Origin: an uncultured Clostridia bacterium
Lineage (GTDB): Bacteria; Bacillota; Clostridia; Christensenellales; Borkfalkiaceae
Length of the DNA: 64,000 nucleotides
Direction: 5' to 3'
NCBI GenBank assembly: GCA_934254815.1
Contig: CAKQME010000006.1
Coordinates: 73,577-137,576 of the forward strand
Translations under genes and position numbers: made by a program
Notes under the pieces: generated by a model
What the model was told of the DNA's origin: nothing
What the model saw: the letters and a program-made list of their open reading frames with translations, nothing else
The model's database searches: none
In this document: positions 1-8,538 of the stretch, one piece after another
How the letters are laid out: each line of letters starts with the position of its first letter
Position numbering within the stretch: the stretch's first letter is position 1

Positions 1-33
1 AAGCCCGAAATAATCAAAAAACAAATCGCCTGA
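1..33 (+). CDS. 3' end of an unidentified upstream gene (partial)
   Basis: Frame 1 is open from the first base and ends at a TGA at 31-33, giving a C-terminal tail KPEIIKKQIA. The tail is too short to identify. The frame is supported indirectly: the TGA runs straight into GCAACGTGACGTTGC, the same arrangement seen after the GH78 gene (stop at 19625) and after the unknown gene ending at 42763. It could be chance, because only ten codons are visible. Confidence 0.4.
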   Translation, partial: KPEIIKKQIA

Positions 34-50
34 GCAACGTGACGTTGCAG
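29..50 (+). repeat. head of a dispersed repeat (CCTGAGCAACGTGACG)
   Basis: CCTGAGCAACGTGACGTTGC contains a 15-bp palindrome with 7-bp arms (GCAACGT/ACGTTGC). On the other strand the same block closes the repeat clusters at 19608-19630 and 42734-42765. Only the head is present here. The body (the GGGATTCTTC units) is absent, so this is a solo or truncated copy. Confidence 0.6.
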
Positions 51-94
51 TGTATATGCTCCGTCGTTAATGATATTTAACCAAAGGTAAAGGT

Positions 95-625
95 ATGAAA
101 TTTAAAACTCAATTATTCGACGAAATAGCCGTTAAACGCGCTATGACAAGACTTTCTTACGAAATTATAGAACGTTCGCAATCGCTCGTGAACGTGGTTT
201 TAATCGGAATAAAGACGCGCGGCGTTCCCCTTGCAAAGATAATTAAAGGGAATATTTTACTTAACGCTGGCGTAGACGTTCCGCTTTACGAGTTGGATAT
301 AACCCACTATCGCGATGACGTAAGAGAAGAAGTAGAAGTTCTCACTTCGCTCGAAAAAGAAAACATTGAGGGCAAAGACGTAATACTTGTCGACGACGTA
401 TTGTTTACCGGCAGAACTACCCGCGCGGCAATAGACGCGGTTTTAGCCGTAGGCAGAGCGAGCAGCATCAAACTTGCGGTGCTTATCGATCGCGGACACA
501 GAGAATTACCCATTCGGGCGGACTTCGTAGGGAAAAACGTTCCGTCGTCGTTAAAAGAGAAAATCGTTGTACATTTAACCGAAACCGACGGCGAAACGTC
601 GGTCAGCATATACGAAAAAGAATAA
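95..625 (+). CDS. pyrR: PyrR: pyr attenuation regulator / uracil phosphoribosyltransferase
   Basis: The 176-residue protein has the PyrR length and the PRPP-binding loop VILVDDVLFTGRT at residues 96-108. The N-terminal LSYEIIERS and GIKTRGVPLA segments are also typical. PyrR binds a hairpin in the leader RNA of pyrimidine genes when UMP is high and promotes termination; many homologues also convert uracil and PRPP to UMP. Its ATG follows AAAGGTAAAGGT. It stands alone here and converges on the GH1 gene. A probable target lies in the same window: the uraA leader (31878-31973) carries a CAGAGA hexaloop and an attenuator. No pyrimidine biosynthesis genes are visible. Confidence 0.95.
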   Translation: MKFKTQLFDEIAVKRAMTRLSYEIIERSQSLVNVVLIGIKTRGVPLAKIIKGNILLNAGVDVPLYELDITHYRDDVREEVEVLTSLEKENIEGKDVILVDDVLFTGRTTRAAIDAVLAVGRASSIKLAVLIDRGHRELPIRADFVGKNVPSSLKEKIVVHLTETDGETSVSIYEKE

Positions 626-628
626 ACG

Positions 629-666
629 AAAGGCTTTCTTCAAAATATAACGAAGAAAGCCTTTTT
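629..666 (+). terminator. bidirectional terminator after pyrR
   Basis: Perfect 12-bp stem AAAGGCTTTCTT / AAGAAAGCCTTT (629-640, 653-664) with a short T run. It lies between the convergent pyrR and GH1 genes and can serve both. Confidence 0.85.
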
Positions 667-685
667 ATGTATACGAAAAAATTAC

Positions 686-1975
686 TCATTCAGCCCCATA
701 CGACTGCGATATAATTTTCTTGTAATCATAAGCCGATTGCTTGATTGTCCGCTTTTGCGTGGCGTAATCGACGTAAATCAGACCGAAACGCGCGTCATAC
801 CCGACAGCCCATTCGAAATTATCCATAAGCGACCAATATTCGTAACCGATAATCGGCACGCCGTCTTTCGCTGCGCGGTTCAACTGCTCTATATGCTTTT
901 CGATATAATAAGACCGTTGCGGGTCGTAAACCTTACCGTCGTCGTAAACAAAATCTTCGCACGCGATTCCGTTTTCGGTAATAAATATCGGCAGACCGTA
1001 ACGCCTGTAAGCAAACACCGCAGCCCAGTACATACTTTCGGGAACAATTTCCCAACCGAGCGCGCTTCGCGGCATTCCCTGTTTATAGACTTCGGCGGAA
1101 TTATCCGAACGATACACGTTAAAAGCGTAAAAATCAAGCGGCTGACAAATATTCTTTAAATCGGCTTCGCTTAGAAAATCGCAATTTTTACCCGCAACTC
1201 CCTTTACTATAGGGTCGCCCCAAAGCCCCGCGTAACCGTCGAAAGTGCAATTATAAGCTCTTTCGATTTCTTCTTTATCGGCGTTTACGGGCATCGTAAG
1301 CGACGCCGTCGGCGCGAAACCTATTTTCGGCGTAAGTCGGGCGTATTTTCTTATTACCCTTACCGCTTCGCCGTGCGCGAGCATAACGTTTCTTATTATC
1401 TTTTCAACGATATATCTGCCGTTTTTCTGAAACGGAGCAAGCCACCCGCCCTCGTAACCGCCATGCACGAAACACTGCGGTTCGTTGAACGTTATCCAGT
1501 ATCTTATTTTATCCGACAACGCCTCGACTACCGTTTTTACATAATTCGCGAACAACGAAACAAATTCGTCGGATAAAAACCCGCCATTTTCGTACACCCA
1601 CATAGGCATATCCCAATGAAATAGCGTACATACGGGTTCGATACCGTTTTTAACGAGTTCGTCTACAAGGTTTTTGTAGAAATTCAAGCCGTTTTCGTTG
1701 ATTTGCTGTTTCTCATCGTTAAAAATTCTTGCCCAGCTGACGGAAAAACGATAACTGTTCAACCCGATTTCTTTCATCAGGGCAACGTCTTCTTTATACC
1801 TGTGATAGTGGTCGCAGGCGATTTTACAATTTTCGCCGTAACGAACGTTACCCTCGGCGGTCGTATCCCAAATCGTCAGACCTTTGTCCTCGTTATAAGC
1901 TCCCTCTATCTGGGGCGCGGCGGTCGCCGCGCCCCACAAAAAATCTTTGGGAAACGCAAATCTATTATTTCCCAT
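686..1975 (-). CDS. GH1 family beta-glycosidase
   Basis: The 429-residue protein is a complete GH1 barrel. FLWGAATAAPQIEGA is at 12-26. The acid/base glutamate is in TFNEP (E165) and the nucleophile in ITENG (E334). The C-terminal YWSLMDNFEWAVGY forms the glucose-site wall. There is no signal peptide, so it acts in the cytoplasm on imported oligosaccharides or aryl glycosides. GH1 covers beta-glucosidase, beta-galactosidase and phospho-beta-glucosidase; the substrate cannot be settled from the sequence, but an ABC rather than PTS neighbourhood favours unphosphorylated sugars. It is the last gene of the operon starting at 6519. A GGGGAG site precedes the ATG. Confidence 0.93.
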   Translation of the reverse strand: MGNNRFAFPKDFLWGAATAAPQIEGAYNEDKGLTIWDTTAEGNVRYGENCKIACDHYHRYKEDVALMKEIGLNSYRFSVSWARIFNDEKQQINENGLNFYKNLVDELVKNGIEPVCTLFHWDMPMWVYENGGFLSDEFVSLFANYVKTVVEALSDKIRYWITFNEPQCFVHGGYEGGWLAPFQKNGRYIVEKIIRNVMLAHGEAVRVIRKYARLTPKIGFAPTASLTMPVNADKEEIERAYNCTFDGYAGLWGDPIVKGVAGKNCDFLSEADLKNICQPLDFYAFNVYRSDNSAEVYKQGMPRSALGWEIVPESMYWAAVFAYRRYGLPIFITENGIACEDFVYDDGKVYDPQRSYYIEKHIEQLNRAAKDGVPIIGYEYWSLMDNFEWAVGYDARFGLIYVDYATQKRTIKQSAYDYKKIISQSYGAE

Positions 1976-1978
1976 AAA

Positions 1979-2053
1979 TTATCTCCCCGTAAATTTAATC
2001 GTTCTGTCGTCGAATACTAACACAATTGCGCCGTTGTCAAAGCCGTTTACCAT
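1979..2053 (-). CDS. possible 24-residue ORF between uidA and the GH1 gene
   Basis: Fourteen bases after the beta-glucuronidase stop there is an ATG with a GGAG site 6 nt before it. It opens a frame of 24 codons beginning MVNGFDNGAI and ending in FTGR. Its TAA lies 3 nt before the GH1 ATG, so the GH1 ribosome site sits inside the small ORF and translation would be coupled. I do not recognise the peptide. It may be a real small protein or a chance frame. Confidence 0.4.
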   Translation of the reverse strand: MVNGFDNGAIVLVFDDRTIKFTGR

Positions 2054-2066
2054 TATAATCTCCGCC

Positions 2067-3758
2067 TTATTTTCCGTTCGGTTCGCTCCATCTCTTTTTC
2101 ACGATAAACGCCGCAGCTTTCGGTTGACGGTCGCGGGTGAAAATACCTTTACGGTTACCGCGCACGCGTATAGTTCCCTGCTTTGTCTTAAAGTCCGCGA
2201 AATTCCATATATGCTCGCCCGTAACGAAAGGGAGTTCGTCGAACGCCGCAAAACACTCGGAAAGCATTTCGCACTGATATTCTTCCGAAAACGCCTCCGA
2301 CGGCAAAGAGTGATACCCCTCTATGGTATCCGCCCCGAATTCGGAAACGATAATCGGTTTACCGTATTTATCGTGCCATTTCGTAAGCTCGTCTACAAAC
2401 ATTTCGCGCGTTTTATACAGATTGCCGTGTTCTTCGTACCAGCCGTAATAGCGGTTGAGCGCGGTGAAGTCGACAAGGTCGGCAACCTTGCTCTCCTGCG
2501 AAAATTTAGTTACTTCGGGCAACGTCAACGGAAGTTCGGTAAGCGTCCGCGTATAATCTATAACGCCTTTGAAGTATCCGCGCGAAGCGTCCTCTTCGGT
2601 TGCGGGTTCGTTAGCGACGCTCAGCATAACCACGCAGGGGTGATTTTTATCCCTTTCTATAAGTTCAGCCATAAGGCGTTTATGCAGGTTTTGAGTTTTT
2701 TCGTTCAGTCTGTTCGGCGTAAAATTACCCTCGCCGCGGAACGCGTTCATTCCGACGGCGGGTACTTCGTCTATAACCATTATCCCGTACTCGTCGGCAA
2801 GCTCCATAAACTCTTCGCTGTAGGGATAGTGGCTCGTTCTCGTCGAATTCGCGCCGAGCCATTTCATCAATTCGAAATCTCTTACGTTGACGGCGGATAT
2901 ATTACCCTTACCCGCAATGTAAAAGTCCTCGTGTTTACAACAACCTTTCAGATATACCTTTTTATCGTTTATATAAAGTCCGTCGTTATCGTAAGTTACT
3001 TTACGGATACCGAATTTCAGTTTATATTCGTCGTTATCGCACTTTACCGTCAAAAGGTACCGATAGGGGTTTTCGCTGCTCCACAATTGCGGATTTTCAA
3101 CGATAATATCGCCGTTTTCGCTCGTCGCGACGATTTTCCCGTCTCTATCGGATACGGTATATAAAAACTTACCTTTACCGCCTTTTACCGTCGCCTTAAC
3201 CTTGCGATAATCGCCGCATACAACGGTTTTTATCGTTATATCCTCGATTCCGTCTTTCGGGCGCGAATAGACCGAAACGTCGCGGTGAATACCCGTATAA
3301 TTATAAAAATCGAAATTTATGGTCTGTCTGCCGTCGGGTTCTATTCTCCCCGGCGGAAGAGTGTTATAGGTAAGGCGATTATCTATAACCACGGTAAGTC
3401 TGTTTTCCTCGTCGAGTTTTTCCAGCGGAATATCGACGGGCAGAAAGCCGCTTAACCCGCTACCGATAAATTCGCCGTTCAGATACACTTCGCACTTATG
3501 GCTCGCCGCGCCTATTCTCAGGCGGCATTCGTTTTTTTCTTCGAACGGAAGCGAAAAACAGGTTTCGTAAGCGACTTTCCCGACGTAATCGCGCAGAACC
3601 TTATCCGTAGTTATATCGTTGAAACTCGACGGCACGGGCATTATAGCCGCGTTTTTAAGCGGAGTTGCGGCGGAGTAGTCGTCGGGAACGACGGCGAATT
3701 TCCACAGACCGTTAAGATTTAAAACAGACCTTTTAGAATTGCTGACAGGGTACAACAT
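2067..3758 (-). CDS. uidA: beta-glucuronidase (GH2)
   Basis: The start is taken at ATG 3758 (MLYPVSNSKR), with AAAGGA 9 nt upstream; a longer frame would run into the preceding gene. The 563 residues show the GH2 sandwich, Ig and barrel domains. NEP (E384) is the acid/base, SEFGADT (E473) the nucleophile, and NRKGIFTRDR (535-544) carries the N-x-K-G motif that recognises the glucuronate carboxylate and separates glucuronidases from other GH2 enzymes. Around 338-360 the Loop-1 insertion of E. coli GusA is shortened, so it resembles the mini- or no-loop classes. There is no signal peptide. The enzyme releases glucuronate, which uxuA-uxuB at 25.6-27.5 kb would help degrade. It starts 4 nt after the preceding stop. 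Confidence 0.95.
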   Translation of the reverse strand: MLYPVSNSKRSVLNLNGLWKFAVVPDDYSAATPLKNAAIMPVPSSFNDITTDKVLRDYVGKVAYETCFSLPFEEKNECRLRIGAASHKCEVYLNGEFIGSGLSGFLPVDIPLEKLDEENRLTVVIDNRLTYNTLPPGRIEPDGRQTINFDFYNYTGIHRDVSVYSRPKDGIEDITIKTVVCGDYRKVKATVKGGKGKFLYTVSDRDGKIVATSENGDIIVENPQLWSSENPYRYLLTVKCDNDEYKLKFGIRKVTYDNDGLYINDKKVYLKGCCKHEDFYIAGKGNISAVNVRDFELMKWLGANSTRTSHYPYSEEFMELADEYGIMVIDEVPAVGMNAFRGEGNFTPNRLNEKTQNLHKRLMAELIERDKNHPCVVMLSVANEPATEEDASRGYFKGVIDYTRTLTELPLTLPEVTKFSQESKVADLVDFTALNRYYGWYEEHGNLYKTREMFVDELTKWHDKYGKPIIVSEFGADTIEGYHSLPSEAFSEEYQCEMLSECFAAFDELPFVTGEHIWNFADFKTKQGTIRVRGNRKGIFTRDRQPKAAAFIVKKRWSEPNGK

Positions 3759-3762
3759 AATT

Positions 3763-6519
3763 TTATTTCCTTTTTTCGAAATACTCGGCATAGCCCTTGC
3801 CGAGCAGGTTGGCAAGAAATGCCTGAGCGTAAATTCTCACGCCGAAGTCGTTGGGGTGATTTACGTTGTTATCGGTAAAATCACGATAGCGGATAATCCC
3901 GTCGTCGCCGTAAAGATTTACGGTTAAAGTGGTCATATCGAGCAACTCTACGCCGTATTTCCTTTGAAGTTCGCGGTCGGCTTGTATAAATTTACATTGA
4001 TTGCCGTACCAGCGGCTCTGCGGATTCGGCACGGAGGTAGCCACGAGTATTATTTCCGTTTCGGGAAGATTTTTTCTCGTTTCGACAATCATTTTTTCGG
4101 CTAAATCGCGGAATTCCTCAACGGATTTTCCGCCGTCGTTCATACCGAAAGCGAGAACGAGCAAATCGGGCGAACGCGAAATTACGTTTTCGTAATAATT
4201 TTCCAAGCCCCACACGCTGTCTTTGCCGCCTACGGCGGTATTTTCGTAAATCAGATTATCGTTACCGTAACAGCGTTTAAGAAATTCGTAAGTAAGTACC
4301 GGCCACATATCGACGAACGGCTGTTTTCTGCAAGCGGCGGACGCGTCCGCGCCCTCGGTTATGCTGTCGCCGTAATACAGAATTTTGGCGGGTTTGCCGC
4401 TTTTAAGCAGTTTCAGGAATTTTTCGCAGACAGGCTTTTCGGGTATAGCGAAAATCTCGTCGGCTTTAGTATGCGTCTTTTCGCGGTCGTAACTTATTCT
4501 CGCCGCGTTACGCGATATATTTCCGAACACGAAATAGCGGTTTTCTCCGTCGGGGAACGTCAGTTTTTCCGGGTTCACGCCTACGTTTATACGGTCGGGA
4601 GTTCTTCTGTAAAACTCGTCTTCTTCAAAGCAGGGTATTTCGTCGGAGAGAATAACGACTTTGCCCTCTTTTATTTCGTAATCTTTACCATAGACGTAAG
4701 TTTTTGTTTTCTCATAGTCGGTAAGAACAAACGCCCCGTTTTCTTTCGGATTATACATAAGCGGAGCTTTATCGTCTTTACCGAGAAAAGTTACCGCTTC
4801 TTCTTCGATACGGTCGCACAGCGTAAACGGCTTCAACAGTTTATAAAGTTCCTCTTCGTCGATATTATCGAACGTACTGTTTATGCCGCAGTTATCGAAC
4901 CTGAAAGACCCGCGCGAACGATTGCTTTCGGGATAAATTTTACTTTTTTCATAAGTGTTGCCTTTTACGGTTATGCTTTCAGCTCCCCTTGCGGAAACCA
5001 TTCCTTTTACGCAACCTATAAAGCGATTATCGAGTATATTCACCTTACCGTGATAATATTTCGCTTCGTCCGTCGGCGTGTATACGGGGCGGATATAAAT
5101 GGCGTAACTGCCTGCCGAATAATTACAGTCGTTAAACAGGCAGTTTCTGACGGTTACGTCTTCGCATCTGCCCGATTCGAACCAATAGTCGTTATCGCCG
5201 GCAAGTTCGACGCCGTGTTCGCAGGTGGAAAACTCGCAATTTTCGACCAGCGTTTTCTTGCTCGAATTAAGCAGTATTCCGCGCGGGCGATTGTTTCCGA
5301 CTTTAACCCCGGAAATGTAAATTTCGGGAGCGCGGAAATAGTTACACGCGAGATCTCCCGCCGAAATTGCGGTTAAATCTCCGTCAAGACGCAATTTCAC
5401 CGCGTCGGGCGCAATTGTTTCGCTGTCGATAACGACGGGCGAACACACTTCCTTTACAGTAGAACCCCTGTAAAATATTATTTTATCGCCTTTTTTGAAC
5501 ACGTTGACGTAACGCTGCTGAACGTGTTGAATTTTCAACGTCACACAGTTTCCGTCAACCTTTTCCACGCGCGAATAGTTGCCGTGAATATTCATTCCGT
5601 CGTCCATCATATTGAAGAACGAGCAATTTTCGACCGTAAGTTTACCCGAACATTGAATAAAATGCGTCGCGTCGCAAACGCAGGCGAGCATACCGTGTCT
5701 GCCGTTCAACTCTACTTTGACGTCGTTTAATTTTACGTTTTCGCTCAATTGCCCGACAATACCCATAGACGGGGAATAATTTATCGTAACGCCAGATATC
5801 TCAACGTTTTTACAATCGGTAAAAAATACGGCTTGCTCGTTACGTTTTCTGTGGCTGCAAACAAGCAAAATTTCGTTTTCGGCAAAGTTTTTAACCTCTT
5901 CGGAGCGCAATACCGTTTCGCCGTTCTTCTTGTAAATCTCCGCCGTTTTATACGCGCCTACGTTCTGTTTATCGCCCGTAAAGTCGAGGAAATAATACGA
6001 TTTGTCGTATAAGGGGCGTTTTTTCTCCTTATCGAACTGCATGGTAAGATTGCCGAGCAGTTTATCTCCGCAGGCAAAAATTCCGTTTTCGGTAATTTCG
6101 AGCGGAAACCCGTCGCGAGCGGTCAACACGGCTTCGTCGCCGTCGATTTTATTTACAAGACACTCGAAATGATAGTTCTTTTCATAGTCTGCCTTAACGT
6201 TTTTCAGAGTTACTCCGTCGCAATTTTCGAACCCGAAAGCCGAAACCTCGTCGGTAAACAGAAAAGTTGCTCCGTTGCCGTCTATCGTAATATCGTTTTT
6301 GTTTTCGAAATAGAAAACTATCTTTTTTTCGCAGTAGTCGTTATTCGAAAGCCCGATATATTTTTTAGTAGCGAACGCTCCGCCGAGCGTATAAACGGCT
6401 TTTTCAAACTCTATAACGTCACCGTCTTTTACTTCGTTTACGATTTCAGCGATTTCTTCCGCGCCCGTATTTTTTGTAATTCTGCGTATTTGTCCGCGCG
6501 AAATTTGTTTTTCCTGCAT
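3763..6519 (-). CDS. parallel beta-helix glycosidase-like domain fused to an SGNH/GDSL esterase
   Basis: The 918-residue protein has two parts. Residues 1 to about 690 form a right-handed beta-helix with rungs such as ITIDGNGATF (77-86) and a DDGMNIHG segment (306-313); the pattern resembles GH110 alpha-1,3-galactosidases, but I cannot confirm the family. Residues about 705-918 form an SGNH hydrolase: GDS with Ser719 (block I), GMND at 792-795 (block III) and a final NHPND with His888 (block V). No signal peptide is visible, so it probably works in the cytoplasm, removing an acyl group and a sugar from imported oligosaccharides. It is first in the operon, with GAAGGA before the ATG, and is transcribed away from araC. 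Confidence 0.8.
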   Translation of the reverse strand: MQEKQISRGQIRRITKNTGAEEIAEIVNEVKDGDVIEFEKAVYTLGGAFATKKYIGLSNNDYCEKKIVFYFENKNDITIDGNGATFLFTDEVSAFGFENCDGVTLKNVKADYEKNYHFECLVNKIDGDEAVLTARDGFPLEITENGIFACGDKLLGNLTMQFDKEKKRPLYDKSYYFLDFTGDKQNVGAYKTAEIYKKNGETVLRSEEVKNFAENEILLVCSHRKRNEQAVFFTDCKNVEISGVTINYSPSMGIVGQLSENVKLNDVKVELNGRHGMLACVCDATHFIQCSGKLTVENCSFFNMMDDGMNIHGNYSRVEKVDGNCVTLKIQHVQQRYVNVFKKGDKIIFYRGSTVKEVCSPVVIDSETIAPDAVKLRLDGDLTAISAGDLACNYFRAPEIYISGVKVGNNRPRGILLNSSKKTLVENCEFSTCEHGVELAGDNDYWFESGRCEDVTVRNCLFNDCNYSAGSYAIYIRPVYTPTDEAKYYHGKVNILDNRFIGCVKGMVSARGAESITVKGNTYEKSKIYPESNRSRGSFRFDNCGINSTFDNIDEEELYKLLKPFTLCDRIEEEAVTFLGKDDKAPLMYNPKENGAFVLTDYEKTKTYVYGKDYEIKEGKVVILSDEIPCFEEDEFYRRTPDRINVGVNPEKLTFPDGENRYFVFGNISRNAARISYDREKTHTKADEIFAIPEKPVCEKFLKLLKSGKPAKILYYGDSITEGADASAACRKQPFVDMWPVLTYEFLKRCYGNDNLIYENTAVGGKDSVWGLENYYENVISRSPDLLVLAFGMNDGGKSVEEFRDLAEKMIVETRKNLPETEIILVATSVPNPQSRWYGNQCKFIQADRELQRKYGVELLDMTTLTVNLYGDDGIIRYRDFTDNNVNHPNDFGVRIYAQAFLANLLGKGYAEYFEKRK

Positions 6520-6544
6520 TTTTTGTCCTTCGACCGCGATATAT

Positions 6545-6572
6545 AGTATATTTTACAATGTTTCTGTGAAAA
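6545..6572 (-). promoter_or_regulatory. promoter of the glycosidase operon
   Basis: On the minus strand there is TTTTCA-N16-TATACT (-35 at 6572-6567, -10 at 6550-6545), with transcription predicted to start near 6538. The -35 is poor, as expected for an activator-dependent promoter, and the AraC-type direct repeat abuts it. A further inverted half-site (6551-6560) lies against the -10. Confidence 0.55.
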
Positions 6573-6573
6573 T

Positions 6574-6607
6574 AACATTGTAAAACCGTACCAAAACATT
6601 GTAAAAC
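6574..6607 (-). promoter_or_regulatory. AraC-type operator, 21-bp direct repeat
   Basis: Read on the minus strand, TTTTACAATG occurs twice with a 21-bp period, separated by TTTTGGTACGG. Two turns of DNA between direct half-sites is the classic AraC-family layout. The same block recurs at 19083-19111 and 23091-23117, each time just upstream of a promoter. A single half-site also covers the -35 of araC (6638-6647), which fits autoregulation. Confidence 0.7.
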
Positions 6608-6639
6608 GGGATTTGCGGTCAAATATTTTTTATTTTTGT

Positions 6640-6668
6640 TTTACAATCTTTTTATCAAATAATATAAT
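6640..6668 (+). promoter_or_regulatory. araC promoter
   Basis: TTTACA-N17-TATAAT with a consensus -10, transcription starting near 6675. The -35 overlaps a GTTTTACAAT half-site of the operator family. Confidence 0.75.
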
Positions 6669-6714
6669 TTAGTCAAACAACGAAATCAAGCCGTCAGGAG
6701 GTATTCCGAATCAA

Positions 6715-7587
6715 ATGAAAATTAACCCGTGCATCGAACTCGTCGAGCTGACATACTTTACAAAGTATTTCAACGACAAGAACAACCCTATCAAGAAAGA
6801 AACGCTGCACGAACACGACGAATACGAATTATTCGTTATGTTAGAGGGCGAAGCGACCTACACTATCGCGGGCGCGGATTATTTTCCGCAATCGACGCAG
6901 ATAATAGTCGTTCCGCCGCGCACCAGACATCGTTTAACGGTCAATTCCGATAACAGCCAACACCCGTTGATACGCGGAATAACCATACGGTTTAACCTTA
7001 AAACCGACGAAACGAACGAATTTTTCGGGCGGCTTTTTTCCGCTCCGCTGATTATGAACGCCAAGCCGTACCCCGAAATAATCGTACTTATCCACAATAT
7101 CGCGCGATACAACGCGCTTTTCACCAAAGTCGAATTCGACTTTTTAAAGCAGGGGCTTGTAAACCAGCTCGCTATGCTTATGTACAAATATTCGGCGTAT
7201 TATATCCGCACCGACGAAAACGTAAACCACGCGACGATCCACGTCGTATCGTATATAAACCAGCATCTTACCGAAAAAATAACCGTTCAGTCCATAGCGG
7301 ATAATTTCAGGTTCAGCGAAAGATACATCGCGCGGATATTCAAAAAAGATATGGGCAAGTCGATACACGCGTATATAAACGAACGCAGACTGTTACTTGC
7401 CCGCACCCTTATTTTCGGCGGAGAAAAACCCACTCAGGCGATGTTCAAAAGCGGTTTTTCGGACTATCCGAATTTTTACCGCAGTTTTACGAAATATTAC
7501 GGAATATCGCCGCGCGATCTCTACGTCAAGTACCGTAACGAAGCGCTTACGCGAGCCGTAAAACCCAAGAAATCGCCAAGGACGTAA
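6715..7587 (+). CDS. AraC family transcriptional regulator
   Basis: The 290-residue protein has an N-terminal cupin-like sensor (HEHDEYELFVMLEGEATY near 33-51, then VVPPRTRH) and two C-terminal helix-turn-helix motifs from about 185 (ITVQSIADNFRFSERYIARIF and the GFSDYPNFYRSFTKYYGISP signature). Such proteins sense a sugar and activate nearby glycan genes. It is divergent from the glycosidase operon, with direct-repeat operators in between, and its stop abuts the stop of the convergent permease gene. AGGAGG lies 13 nt before the ATG. It is the only AraC-type gene in the window, hence the best candidate for the three shared operators. Confidence 0.95.
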   Translation: MKINPCIELVELTYFTKYFNDKNNPIKKETLHEHDEYELFVMLEGEATYTIAGADYFPQSTQIIVVPPRTRHRLTVNSDNSQHPLIRGITIRFNLKTDETNEFFGRLFSAPLIMNAKPYPEIIVLIHNIARYNALFTKVEFDFLKQGLVNQLAMLMYKYSAYYIRTDENVNHATIHVVSYINQHLTEKITVQSIADNFRFSERYIARIFKKDMGKSIHAYINERRLLLARTLIFGGEKPTQAMFKSGFSDYPNFYRSFTKYYGISPRDLYVKYRNEALTRAVKPKKSPRT

Positions 7588-8538
7588 TCAGCCCTTGATT
7601 CCCGCGCCGATAGACACGCCGTTTATCATCTGCTCTTTGAAAAACGCGAACAGTATGAATATAGGTATCATCATGACAAGGCTCATCGCCATCTGTTCGT
7701 TCGGTTTACTGCCTACCACGCCGACCTTACCCGTGTATTTCTGAAAGAACGCGAGCGGCAACGTATAGAGTTCGTATGTTCCCTGAGGAATATATGTGAG
7801 CGGACCCATAAAGTCGTTCCACGAGCCTATCGCCGTACCCACGGCGGTATATATAAGCACGGGCGCGACGAGCGGCAGAATTATTCTGAACGCTATCTGA
7901 AAATAATTCGCTCCGTCTATAACCGCCGCCTCGTCCATCGTGGCGGGTATGGATTTTATAAACTGCATTTCCATAAATATGGTCATGAAGCCTCCGCCGA
8001 AACATGCGGGAACCCACAACGGCAAAAGCGTTCCGAACCAGTTAAAATTATAATACAATATGCGCAGCGGTATCATAGTGACTATACCCGGAAGCATAAC
8101 CGTAACCATCGCGGCGGAAAACAAAATTTTTCTGCCGCGAAATTTTATTCTCGACAGCGCGAACGCGCACACAAACGACGACACCGTCACCCCGACGACT
8201 CTGAAAGCCATTATATAGAGCGAATTAAGCGCGGCACGGAAGAAATTTATTCCGATAACGTCGTCGTCGATTTTATTAACCTTAAACGCGTTTACGAAAT
8301 TGACGAAAACTTTCGCAAAGCTGAATTTTCCGTCTTCGCCCATAAACGTTTCGGCGGACGGCAAAAGCCTTAACGCCATTATATCGTCAACCGACATAAA
8401 CGCCTTGCTTAAAAGCACGAAGAACGGCATCATAAAGTACGCGCCTATAACGGCTGCGGCTATCCAGTATATCGTTCTGCCGGCAATACACGCGCTCCGC
8501 TTTTTTATAGCGGTGATTTTATCAGTCTTCATCGGCAT
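7588..8538 (-). CDS. carbohydrate ABC transporter permease, MalG/UgpE type
   Basis: The 316-residue membrane protein has about six hydrophobic helices and the cytoplasmic EAA loop DEAAVIDGANYFQIAFRIIL, which docks the ATPase. It imports the sugar with the partner permease encoded just upstream, whose gene it overlaps by 17 bp. AGGTGGG lies 6 nt before the ATG. No ATPase gene is present, so a shared MsmX-like ATPase elsewhere is implied. It ends the 11-kb operon, directly against the araC stop, with no hairpin visible. Confidence 0.93.
   Translation of the reverse strand: MPMKTDKITAIKKRSACIAGRTIYWIAAAVIGAYFMMPFFVLLSKAFMSVDDIMALRLLPSAETFMGEDGKFSFAKVFVNFVNAFKVNKIDDDVIGINFFRAALNSLYIMAFRVVGVTVSSFVCAFALSRIKFRGRKILFSAAMVTVMLPGIVTMIPLRILYYNFNWFGTLLPLWVPACFGGGFMTIFMEMQFIKSIPATMDEAAVIDGANYFQIAFRIILPLVAPVLIYTAVGTAIGSWNDFMGPLTYIPQGTYELYTLPLAFFQKYTGKVGVVGSKPNEQMAMSLVMMIPIFILFAFFKEQMINGVSIGAGIKG

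Noticed and set aside
34..48. GCAACGTGACGTTGC as an operator for pyrR
   Set aside because: The same palindrome marks repeat heads at 19.6 and 42.7 kb beside unrelated gene ends, so it is a repeat feature.
1947..3164. 405-codon plus-strand frame
   Set aside because: It is antisense to the beta-glucuronidase gene, has no recognisable domain and reflects codon bias on the other strand.
3759..3815. Longer start for beta-glucuronidase at 3815
   Set aside because: It overlaps the preceding gene and adds 19 residues not seen in the family; ATG 3758 has a good ribosome site.
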